A stretch of DNA of 64,000 nucleotides from assembly GCA_007859745.1 (NCBI GenBank), contig SMLU01000001.1, positions 1,798,001 to 1,862,000 on the forward strand, written 5' to 3'. Positions 44,101-51,222 of this stretch are shown piece after piece. A program made the position numbers and the translations under genes. The notes beneath the pieces are model-generated. The model ran no database searches and was not told the DNA's origin. It was given only the letters and a program-made list of their open reading frames with translations. Position 1 is the stretch's first letter; every line of letters begins with the position of its first letter. This DNA comes from Phycisphaerae bacterium RAS1 (GTDB lineage Bacteria; Planctomycetota; Phycisphaerae; UBA1845; Fen-1342).

Positions 44101-44241
44101 CTGGGCGGCGGCGCGGCGGTCGAGCGTCTGCCGGCAGGCGGCGCATTGGTCGACGTGCGCCTTAAGGCGCGCGAGATCGTCGCGGGCGCCGATTCCGGCG
44201 ACGAGCTTGTTGAACTCTGCGTCGGTGAGGCAGGAAGTCAT
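41134..44241 (-). CDS. Membrane Ser/Thr protein kinase with N-terminal zinc-finger-like and C-terminal Big_2-like domains
   Basis: ATG 44241 (MTSCLTDAEFNKLV) has a GGAG upstream and fits the usual start; another ATG lies at 44259. An N-terminal H-x-x-x-C-A-A-C motif resembles anti-sigma zinc fingers. The kinase domain (about residues 130-390) has GGGGQASVF, VAIK, HRDIKPANI and DFGLSK, so it should be active. A TM helix (ALIPLLLLVTAAGAWYAW) follows, then an extracytoplasmic part with a bacterial Ig-like Big_2 repeat (LQVTPASLALTASG...VSVDDEGVVTARNSGST) and beta-rich domains. Likely a surface-sensing kinase. The upstream operon partners are exported proteins. Confidence 0.85.
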   Translation of the reverse strand: MTSCLTDAEFNKLVAGIGARDDLARLKAHVDQCAACRQTLDRRAAAQPDSSGGARLAGMGIDATITSPGPLVDPSDVLAAPRPGPGSSAVHTGTMNWNHQAAAGDALSGPTGAVEPPDIGDEDFEMNDYVGGGGQASVFRARQRSLDRVVAIKVLDRPDLHGSPVHAARFEREARLAASLHHPNIVEVYKYGRRNRLAYYAMTFVNGPTFSSLIHDQFRESRPERMSPETLRSRCPGFRQDSYYRQIAEWMTQIADALHYAHERGLVHRDIKPANIMLDEDGRPYLTDFGLSKQLADPGVSLEGSFVGTMCYTSPEQLAGQEASPQTDIFSLGAALYELLTYERAFPGQHYADVARRIRDEDPPAPRTRVAEVPPELERICMCALQKDPSKRYANAQALAADLRCFLGATPKTGGDFSSGGPIAPAQPPPVTPMQTRRDASGAAPHPAAKRRAPAALIPLLLLVTAAGAWYAWDRWGPGGDTTGPKPPTPVVEQLPGLQVTPASLALTASGASQALTVRKVYSTGRLDEVVGKASGTTYEVSDANIVSVDDEGVVTARNSGSTTVLVRNSGQSATVPVHVDFAHVIPPYPAPVLLDDPQTLIVVFEDLDADPQTPALPGSLQTELRSLFEQSKDRRARLLAADAQLVHDLGHMKSEARRLQCDVLVFATATAQMTGPGAGAEANWFKWTRRVEMDIVDPSNGFSIGNMVITGAQIDEDPVKVTNGQQLPPEKFQPLLRAARDHAVKSINENWQNGRPRPSSSRAAAPPPVVVPPPDRAREQPRGAPAVAALDEATARASWDATQNAHVDLEWLLPGAQKNQTTKMGFVPKGFERSALPVGLLRDGLHFFTVRVGRRRDVNPVNVTHELVLPGYQFSITEMLQPGDYRFVAVDYLNGDARCVYNDWLTASDPRFGGLTGRHAAEIQVGWRDGSSPVDVDISLRSSTGVFRPFGHAASTRGFERLVVPAKQPLPDGVYELDLNVARTRAVAYCAFHYLVAVANYTFERQGQITSGASQKITLRLTNGVATLVQSTWQ

Positions 44242-44272
44242 CCGGGCTCCAATCAGCATCAGGTCGCGCGGA

Positions 44273-45694
44273 TTAGCGCTCCACGAGCTTCAATTCGATC
44301 GCGTCGCCCTGTCCCTCGACCAGGCGCAGCTCGACTCCCGCGCCGATTTCGGACGTCAGCAGCTTCTGCAGCGCCGCGCGCGACAGGTGGGTTCGCACGC
44401 TCCACACCGCCGCGCCGCCCGAAAAGCTCGCTTGGGTGATTTCGAGGTCGGCCTCCTGTTTCGGGAAGAACTCCCGCAGCAGCGTCTCGCGCGCGGCGCT
44501 CAGCCCGTCGCCGCGAATCTGGACGGTGTATTCCTCGCCGTGGCGGGCGATTTCGAGCAGCGCCATGACCAGCGCGCGGGCGGCCTCGCGCCCTAACTGC
44601 CGCCCCGTCTGCTGGAGTCCGTCGATCGCGCCCTTTTCGCCGGCGAAGGCGCTGGAGCGCTGCGCGCTCTGCGGCTTCACGCCGGTGAGGACCTTTCCCG
44701 TTGCCGAGCTGTGAATCTCCAATCTCGAGGTGGTCGCGAACGATTGCAGCGGGGGGTCGCCCGCGGCCTGCCCGTTGTCGAGCGCCGGGTGGGCGGTGGC
44801 GTGGCCGACGGCGTAGAGCGGCGCGCCGAAGTCGCGATTCGTCAGCCGCAGCAGCTTGTCATCGTCGCTATTAAACGCCCGTTCCTGATTCTGCTGCTTG
44901 AGAAACTTGTGGCGCTGCTTGCACTGCACGTCGAAGCCATACTCGCGGAGCACGCGGTTGATCTCCATGCCCGCGTGCGACTCCGCCAGCGGGTCGCCCA
45001 TGACATCCACCAGCGTCTGGGTCGAGCGATCGGGCGTGAGCAGCTCCTTCTCCCTCTGATGTAGGTCGTAACGAACGTACTCGTCCATCCAGATCATCAC
45101 GCGGCCCTGGAGCTTGTACTCCAGCACTTTCTGCAGCTCGGCGCACATCTTTCTGAACTTTGTCTCATTCAGCTTGACGTTCAGCACCAGCCGCGTGCGT
45201 GTTCGGTCCAACTGGGCCAGCTTGTCGTCGCCGGTCGCCGGGCTCACGCATTCCAGCGCAAGCGCCAGGCGAAAGGCCGCGAAGAGCCGCGAATCGGCGA
45301 GGTCCGACCAGGAGGCGATCAGATCTTCGCCCCGGGCTTCGACATAGTTCTCCCGCGCGTTCAACTCCGCGGCCTCTTCATCCTCGCCCTCGCCCTCGGA
45401 GTGCTCGTAGCCCTCCGGCGCGGGACGCGCGCCGCGCTGCCGCGGCGGCGGCGCGGGGCGCTTGCCCGGCGTCGACCGGGCCGCAGGCTCATCCTGCTTT
45501 GAGTCTGCCGCCGGGTCCGGTTCGCGGACGGGTTTTCTCGTTGGTTTGGACGCGGCGGGTTGATCCGGGTCGGCCGACGCCGCGGCCGCCGAGCCCGCGG
45601 GCTCGACGTTGCAGGGCTGCAACGCCTGCGCCGCGGAAGGCAGCAGGAGCACGAGGGTCGCGCCTGCCAGCAGTGCATTCGCCAGAACGTGCAT
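44273..45694 (-). CDS. Secreted protein of unknown function (473 aa)
   Basis: A signal peptide (ANALLAGATLVLLLPSAAQA) is followed by a long Pro/Ala/charged linker (to about residue 110). Then comes an alpha/beta region with repeated LVLNVKLNETKFRKMCAEL, YEYTVQIRGDGLSAARETL and ASFSGGAAVWSVRTHLSRAALQKLL, which may be two related beta-alpha domains. No family recognised. It lies between a lipoprotein (17 nt away) and the kinase (13 nt) in one operon, so a periplasmic role with the kinase is likely. Confidence 0.7.
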   Translation of the reverse strand: MHVLANALLAGATLVLLLPSAAQALQPCNVEPAGSAAAASADPDQPAASKPTRKPVREPDPAADSKQDEPAARSTPGKRPAPPPRQRGARPAPEGYEHSEGEGEDEEAAELNARENYVEARGEDLIASWSDLADSRLFAAFRLALALECVSPATGDDKLAQLDRTRTRLVLNVKLNETKFRKMCAELQKVLEYKLQGRVMIWMDEYVRYDLHQREKELLTPDRSTQTLVDVMGDPLAESHAGMEINRVLREYGFDVQCKQRHKFLKQQNQERAFNSDDDKLLRLTNRDFGAPLYAVGHATAHPALDNGQAAGDPPLQSFATTSRLEIHSSATGKVLTGVKPQSAQRSSAFAGEKGAIDGLQQTGRQLGREAARALVMALLEIARHGEEYTVQIRGDGLSAARETLLREFFPKQEADLEITQASFSGGAAVWSVRTHLSRAALQKLLTSEIGAGVELRLVEGQGDAIELKLVER

Positions 45695-45711
45695 CGCGTC
45701 GCCTCCAGGCG

Positions 45712-46884
45712 CTATTCGTCCGTCGCAGACGTCTCGACCATCGCGGCCCAGCGCTCGCGCCGCGCGGTCTGCACGCGCCGCGTCGCCCGGTCATACTCGT
45801 CGTCGCTCTGCAGCGCGCGGGCCTGTGCGTAATATTCTTCCGCGAGCTTCAGCTTCCCGAGCAGCTCGCACGCCACGCCCGCGAGAAAGCGGGCCTGGTG
45901 ATCCTTCTGTTTTCCGTCGGCCGCGATCGCGGCTTCGAGGCAGCTCAGCGCGGCGCGCGGGTCGCCATCGATCAACATCCGGCGACATTCCTCGACCGCG
46001 GAGTTTTTCGCCTTCGGCTCAAGAAAGATCGGCATCGAAGGCAGGTCGCCGCCGAGCGTACGCGCCAGGAACGTGCCCGTGTGAATCCGCAGCCAGGTCT
46101 CGACGATTCGATCGCGCGGGGTGAGCTGCGCCGCGGTCGCCGTGTCTCCGTCGAAGAATCCCGCCGCCTTGGGAATCGCCGTCTCCGAGCAAACGTCCAG
46201 AAACGTCTGCTGGTTGGCGACCGTTCCGTCGGCGCGCTGGCAGCGGAGAGTGGTCCGCAGAGCCAGGTGGCGCCGGACGCCCTTGGTCTCGCGCGAACCG
46301 TCATGCCAGGACCGGCTGTAGAACAGCGCCATCGCGGCCGATGACGCCGAGTAGCCCTTGGACTTCACTTCCGCCAGGTCGTCCGACACGCGCGCTTCCA
46401 CGATCAGGAAGGCGTCGGCGGGCTGGAGCTGACTTCGCGCGGCGGCGCCGGGGGCCGCGACGTCCGAGCGCTGCAGGCGGCCCTCGCGCACCGTCATACC
46501 GACGTTTCGGCGATCGACGATCCGAAGCGGCAGGTTTTCCGCCGCGATGGCGTCGGCCAGCATGGATTCGACGACGTCGGCGGCGCGCGTCGATTCGTCG
46601 ATGCGCACGTTCGCGCCGGAATCCTCGTCGGGTGCGCGCTGGCCTTCCGACGCCGCGCCGCGCGCCGCTGCGCCGGGCAGCACGGCGATTGTCTGAACGT
46701 CAACCGGGAACGGCTCCGGGTTCTCGATTCGATACCACGCCTCGAGCGTGGGAATCAGCCGCACGCGCTCCGACTTGGGCGACGAGCCGCAGCCGGTCAG
46801 CACCAGCGCCGCGGCGGCGAGTGCGAGCCGAATCCGTCGCGCCGGGCGGGGATGCGCGGGCCGCTTCGACGTCGGGCGACTCAT
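45712..46884 (-). CDS. Lipoprotein of unknown function (390 aa)
   Basis: ATG 46884 overlaps the upstream stop (ATGA). A twin-basic N-terminus then LALAAAALVLTGC, a lipobox. The mature part has VQTIAVLPG and RVVESMLADAIAAENL-like segments recalling curli/CsgG- or LpoB-type assembly lipoproteins, and a C-terminal TPR-like helical region (AALSCLEAAIAADGKQ, LLGKLKLAEEYYAQARAL). Assignment to a named family is not secure. Second gene of the five-gene operon. Confidence 0.7.
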   Translation of the reverse strand: MSRPTSKRPAHPRPARRIRLALAAAALVLTGCGSSPKSERVRLIPTLEAWYRIENPEPFPVDVQTIAVLPGAAARGAASEGQRAPDEDSGANVRIDESTRAADVVESMLADAIAAENLPLRIVDRRNVGMTVREGRLQRSDVAAPGAAARSQLQPADAFLIVEARVSDDLAEVKSKGYSASSAAMALFYSRSWHDGSRETKGVRRHLALRTTLRCQRADGTVANQQTFLDVCSETAIPKAAGFFDGDTATAAQLTPRDRIVETWLRIHTGTFLARTLGGDLPSMPIFLEPKAKNSAVEECRRMLIDGDPRAALSCLEAAIAADGKQKDHQARFLAGVACELLGKLKLAEEYYAQARALQSDDEYDRATRRVQTARRERWAAMVETSATDE

Positions 46885-47396
46885 CGAAATGTCCCATGCT
46901 GCGTTGGCGTGGAATTTCGGCCGGCGTTCACGCGATGATCGCGGGTCGTGTGTTGTGCAGTCTCATCCGTCGCCATCGACCCCTCGCCGTCGTCCGGCTC
47001 CTCGTGATCGGTTCGATCGATCCGCACGACCCAAAGCTCGTTCCTGGCCTGCACGGCGCGCTCGTACGCGTCGCGGCAATCTCGTCGGAATGCGATCTCG
47101 TCCGGGGAATTGCTGGAGCGGGACAGCGCCCGTGAGTAGCGCTTCTCGGCGGCGGCGGGTTCTCCGACCATCTCCAGCGCAATGCCCGCGCAGTAATGCA
47201 GCCGCGGATCGGCCTGGTCGCTGCTGCTCGCAGCGGGGTCACGCGCGATGGCGACGGCGTCGTTCCAGCGCGCGTCGAGAAGCGCGGCGTGAATGTCTCT
47301 GCCCGGTTTGCCTTTGGGCTTGTAGATCGGGATCGTCTCTTCCTCCAGCGCCCCGCCGAACAGTCGCGCTACGAACAGCTTCACGTGGCGGCGCAA
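46881..47396 (-). CDS. TPR-like protein, 5' end lost at an IS remnant
   Basis: The frame is open only from the IS remnant; a nominal TTG is at 47396 and a TAG lies just upstream. The 171 residues start with RRHVKLFVARLFGG and then show TPR-like helices (DARWNDAVAIARDPA, LHYCAGIALEMVGEPAAAEKRYSRAL) similar in style to the end of the next gene. The N-terminus, probably including a signal, appears replaced by the IS-derived segment at 47402-47630. Overlaps the lipoprotein gene by 4 nt. Confidence 0.5.
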   Translation of the reverse strand: MRRHVKLFVARLFGGALEEETIPIYKPKGKPGRDIHAALLDARWNDAVAIARDPAASSSDQADPRLHYCAGIALEMVGEPAAAEKRYSRALSRSSNSPDEIAFRRDCRDAYERAVQARNELWVVRIDRTDHEEPDDGEGSMATDETAQHTTRDHRVNAGRNSTPTQHGTFR

Positions 47397-47401
47397 CTCG
47401 T

Positions 47402-47630
47402 TGTCCTACAGATCCAAGATGTCGGCGGTCCCTGATTCACGTGTCAGAGTCGCCGTTATCTTGATGGGGCCGCCGCGCAGGATGTGATCCCGGTATGCCA
47501 GGTTGAAGCACACGAAGTGGTTCAAGCACTCGCGTTTCAGCGGTCCGATCCAGGACTCGTGGAACGCGTTCGCGTTCAGCCCAGCAGGGGCGTCCGCACG
47601 CGCCGCATGCCCGCGTCTCGAACGCTTCGT
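47402..47630 (-). mobile_element. Remnant of the rve-type IS (end plus transposase C-terminal piece)
   Basis: Plus-strand 47406-47470 matches the left end of the IS at 37541 (AAGATGTCGGCGGTCCCTGATTC...). It is then joined to codons for ESWIGPLKRECLNHF, the catalytic-Glu segment of the same transposase. Internal parts are deleted. The remnant abuts both the truncated TPR gene and the upstream region of the aminotransferase gene. Confidence 0.7.
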
Positions 47631-47719
47631 CCAGTCCCGACAGTGGACGCTACTTGGTTGATCTTCCGGCGTCGTGCCTGCAACGGCCATCTGGGAAATC
47701 CCCGGTATGCTGCCGAGAC

Positions 47720-48973
47720 ATGAAAGACTCTTCCATGGACCGGCGGTCGTTTCTCGCATCGATAGGCGCGTTGTCCGCGGCGCAAGCCTTCAGCGCAGGG
47801 CTTGTGCAAGGCGTCGAGCCGACCACGCGAGCAGCGCCGGGGCCTGATGTGAACCGTGGACTGGCGAACGCTGCGGACGTGTTGCTCGCGCCGGGACTCG
47901 CCTATTTGCAGACGGGGAGCGTCGGGCCTTCGCCCAATCCGGTCGTGGATCGCACGCTCGCGGCCTGGATAGAACTGGAAAAAAACCCGGTGCACCAGGG
48001 TTACCGTATTCAGTTGCCCGCGTTGGAGCAGGTCCGGGACAAGGCGGCCGCAATGCTCCGATGCACGCACGACGAGATTATTCTGACGCGCGGCACGACC
48101 GATGGCATGAACGCCGTCGCCGTCGGCCTGGATCTTGGGCCAGGCGATCGCGTGCTTACAACCGACCAGGAGCACGGCGGAGGCCACCTTTGCTGGGAAT
48201 ATTTGGCGCGGCGCCGCGGCATCGTGCTCGACCACGTTCCCATCCCACTCGGCGAGAACGACGCGCCGGCCATCGTCGATCGCTTTCGCAAAGCGATCAC
48301 GCCGAAAACACGCGTGCTGTCATTCTCGCACGTGTTGTACACCACCGGCCTGCGCATGCCCGTGTCGGAACTCTCCGCCCTGGCTTGTGAGCATGGGTGC
48401 CTGGCGATCGTCGACGGAGCGCAGGCCCTCGGGGGCATTGACGTTGACGTGCAGGCGCTCGGTTGTCACGTGTACGCCACCACCGGCCACAAGTGGATGC
48501 TCGGACCCAAAGGAACGGGCTTGCTTTTCGTGCGCGAGGACGCGAGAGAACGTGTCCAGCTCATCGCGGAGCAGGCCGGGCGCGAGGTTCAGAGCGATTC
48601 CACCGGTCTTATCAACCTGCCGGGGGTGATCGGCCTTGGCGCGGCGATCGACTACAGCCGTGCAATCGGAATAGGGAAAATCGAGACGCACAACCTCGAC
48701 TTACGCAATCGACTATTCGAAATGCTCGGCAATGTCCCCCAGGTCCGCATCGTCAGCCCGGCGCCGGGGCCATCGGCCTCACCCTTGCTCACCCTGCAAC
48801 TTCCCGAAGGCGTGAATTCACGCGAATTCATCGGACGGATGCTCGAGAAGCACCAAATCGCACTGAAGTCGCTTCCAATGTTGCCGAATGGCCTTCGATT
48901 CTCCATGCACCTTTTCAATTCCATGCAGGACATAGAGCGAGCAGTCGAAAGTCTGCGAATCGAGCTTTCATGA
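47720..48973 (+). CDS. Tat-exported class V aminotransferase-like PLP enzyme
   Basis: 417 residues from ATG 47720 (an ATG at 47735 gives MDRRSFLASIGALSAAQAF). The D-R-R-S-F-L motif is a twin-arginine signal. The fold is the cysteine desulfurase/isopenicillin-N-epimerase type: YLQTGSVGPSPNPV, ILTRGTTDGMNAV, DQEHGGGHLCWEY, VDGAQALGGIDVDV and PLP-binding Lys in TTGHKWMLGPKGTG. An exported PLP enzyme of this class is often an isopenicillin-N-epimerase-like protein; the substrate is unknown. It is a single gene, with IS remnant upstream. Confidence 0.85.
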   Translation: MKDSSMDRRSFLASIGALSAAQAFSAGLVQGVEPTTRAAPGPDVNRGLANAADVLLAPGLAYLQTGSVGPSPNPVVDRTLAAWIELEKNPVHQGYRIQLPALEQVRDKAAAMLRCTHDEIILTRGTTDGMNAVAVGLDLGPGDRVLTTDQEHGGGHLCWEYLARRRGIVLDHVPIPLGENDAPAIVDRFRKAITPKTRVLSFSHVLYTTGLRMPVSELSALACEHGCLAIVDGAQALGGIDVDVQALGCHVYATTGHKWMLGPKGTGLLFVREDARERVQLIAEQAGREVQSDSTGLINLPGVIGLGAAIDYSRAIGIGKIETHNLDLRNRLFEMLGNVPQVRIVSPAPGPSASPLLTLQLPEGVNSREFIGRMLEKHQIALKSLPMLPNGLRFSMHLFNSMQDIERAVESLRIELS

Positions 48974-49127
48974 TTCGATAGGATGGACAACGCAGGTCGT
49001 CGCTGTTTCTGTTCCTATTGAATCAGACGGCAGAAACTTGAGGGGGTGCGGTAAATGGGATCGTCCGGCTTGCTGCCCGCATTGCGGAGCACTTCTCTGT
49101 GGACCACGTTCCGACGCAGCGTGCTCA

Positions 49128-51158
49128 TCAGCCGCCCTGCAGGAGCGCGACGAAGGGGTTGATGTCGAGCACGTCGACGTTGCCGTCCCGGTTGATGTCG
49201 CCATTGCCCAGGTCGCACAGGGGGTGGGCGGCGGCGTACGCGGCCGGGTTGACCAGCGCCTGAATGAATGGGTTGATATCGAGCACATTCACAGCGCCGT
49301 CACAATCCATGTCCCCCAGCCGGATCGACAGCGCCGCCGAGAGCGGCAGGCCGATGCCCTGGCAGATCAGATCGGACGCCGCCGCGCTGGTATCGGTGAC
49401 GGCCGCACTAGCGAGCGCGGGAGTGGTGAAGAGCGGATCGCTGAAGCCGAATTCGACGTCATTCGGTTCGACGGCCTCGGCGTGATAACCCAGAATCCAG
49501 AGCGAGTGATCGCCGGGGCGCTGCAGGATCGATGTGACCTGCGTCATGCCCTGCACGGCCAGCACATCTGCCGTCGGCGTGTGCGACAGCCCGGTCACGG
49601 GGCCGCCCTGGCTGCTGCGCTGGATGGTCAGGCGATAGACGTTGGCGATCATATTCGCTGTCGGGTTGGAGGCCGAGGCGACGTAGAGACTCTCCGGGCG
49701 ATCGGCATTGGCGCGCGCATAGAGCAGCCCGGCCGGACCGACCAATTGCGGATTCAGCGCCGTGAGCAGAAAGCGCTTCTCGTCGGTCGGGTTGTTCTCC
49801 CGGAAACACAGCACCCAGTCGTTGTTGTTCTCGGCCTTGGCGGCCGTGACGAACAGATACTGGCCGGTCGCGTCGATCTCGATCTCGCGCATGCGGCTGA
49901 CGTCGCAGACTGAGAGATTCGGCGGGACCGTGTTCGTGCAGCCGTCGCCTGCGATCGGCCGCGAGCCGTAGAGCGCGTCGATGCGATAGGGATACTCGCA
50001 CACGCCGCCGCCGGCGGTAAGCACGAGCCGGGCCGCGGCGCGGTAGGTCTGGCCGGCGTCAGTGACGAGGACCGGGACGACATAGAGGCGATTCGGGTCG
50101 GTCGGATGAAAGACGGCGTCGGCGATCGGAATGCCATCGACGCCCTGGCCGACGACGCGCATGCCCACGCGGACGCGCTTGCCGGCGAAGGTGCAGTCGC
50201 GGGGCGGGACGATTGCCTGCACATCGCTCAGGCGGATGATGCCCTGATGCGTATGGACTTGGTAGAGCTGCTGGGCTGGGTCGCTGAGCAGGCGCCCATT
50301 GCCGCGGTACTGCCCGTAGTTGCCGGCCGGGCCGGGGGGCAAGGCCGAGCCGATGCACGACTCGTCGTAGCGCAGAAAGTTGAGCTGGTCGTCGCCGGTG
50401 GCGGTCGATTTGCCGGCGATCACGAGCGAATGATAGGGCACGTTGACGCGCTCGCCGCCGCCGGAGTCGACCGGGGCCAGCGCACTGCCGTTGTCGGCGC
50501 AGACGTTCAGGTTCGTGTCGTGCAGGACGGAGTCGAAAGCGAGGATATCGCCGGCGTCGAGGTAGCCATCACGCGAGTAGCCGTCGAGGCAGTCCGTGGT
50601 GGCCGGCCCACCGGGATCGGCGCTGGAGCGGCCGACCTGGCTGAGGAGGTAGAGGTAGTCGGTGCGGTCGACGCCGCCGGGCGTACCGATGTCGCCGCAG
50701 TTGGTCTGCACGCAGTCGACCGGGTCCCAGTCGTCGATCCACAGCTCCGTCATCTGGCCACTGCCGTACAATCTCAGCTCGACGTACGTCAGGACGGAAA
50801 GATCCAGCGTCCCGCGCGGAAACTCTCCGGAGAACAGCGCGTACTGCGGCGGGTTGATCGTCACCGAGCCGGGCAGCGGCGGCGCGGCGGCCGGATCAGG
50901 CGGATAGAGCGTCGCGACGAGCACGTTGTCCTGGCCGGCAGCGGGGTTGTCGCTGAGCGAGACGGTCAGGTAGGTTCCCGGCGGAGCGGCGCGGAACAGG
51001 TATTCGAACGAGACATAGAGCGAGTCCCTCGAAGACTTCGTGAAGGCCGCCTTCGCGGCTGCAAACCCCGCCACCCCCGGCAGCACCCGCATCTGCATTG
51101 TGCCGTCGGCGCCAAAGATTGGATTCGGATCGTACCGCGCAATGACGCCGCCGGACAA
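49128..51158 (-). CDS. Dockerin-tailed secreted-type protein, apparently lacking its N-terminus
   Basis: 676 residues with nominal TTG start; the frame extends upstream to within the preceding gene's end without a signal peptide, so the 5' part seems missing. The first part is beta-rich (LYVSFEYLFRAAPPGTYLTVSL) with NCGDIGTPGGVDRTDYLYLLSQVG, an internal dockerin-like stretch. A beta-propeller-like middle follows, and a C-terminal type I dockerin-like pair (GDMDCDGAVNVLDINPF, GDINRDGNVDVLDINPF). It is likely a cell-surface or secreted protein in origin; function unknown. Only about 65 nt separate it from the upstream lipoprotein. Confidence 0.65.
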   Translation of the reverse strand: MSGGVIARYDPNPIFGADGTMQMRVLPGVAGFAAAKAAFTKSSRDSLYVSFEYLFRAAPPGTYLTVSLSDNPAAGQDNVLVATLYPPDPAAAPPLPGSVTINPPQYALFSGEFPRGTLDLSVLTYVELRLYGSGQMTELWIDDWDPVDCVQTNCGDIGTPGGVDRTDYLYLLSQVGRSSADPGGPATTDCLDGYSRDGYLDAGDILAFDSVLHDTNLNVCADNGSALAPVDSGGGERVNVPYHSLVIAGKSTATGDDQLNFLRYDESCIGSALPPGPAGNYGQYRGNGRLLSDPAQQLYQVHTHQGIIRLSDVQAIVPPRDCTFAGKRVRVGMRVVGQGVDGIPIADAVFHPTDPNRLYVVPVLVTDAGQTYRAAARLVLTAGGGVCEYPYRIDALYGSRPIAGDGCTNTVPPNLSVCDVSRMREIEIDATGQYLFVTAAKAENNNDWVLCFRENNPTDEKRFLLTALNPQLVGPAGLLYARANADRPESLYVASASNPTANMIANVYRLTIQRSSQGGPVTGLSHTPTADVLAVQGMTQVTSILQRPGDHSLWILGYHAEAVEPNDVEFGFSDPLFTTPALASAAVTDTSAAASDLICQGIGLPLSAALSIRLGDMDCDGAVNVLDINPFIQALVNPAAYAAAHPLCDLGNGDINRDGNVDVLDINPFVALLQGG

Positions 51159-51222
51159 CAGTTGCGCTACTCGTGCGTCAAGTGTGATGAGCGACGGCGA
51201 CAGAGCGGCACCGGAAGGCGTG

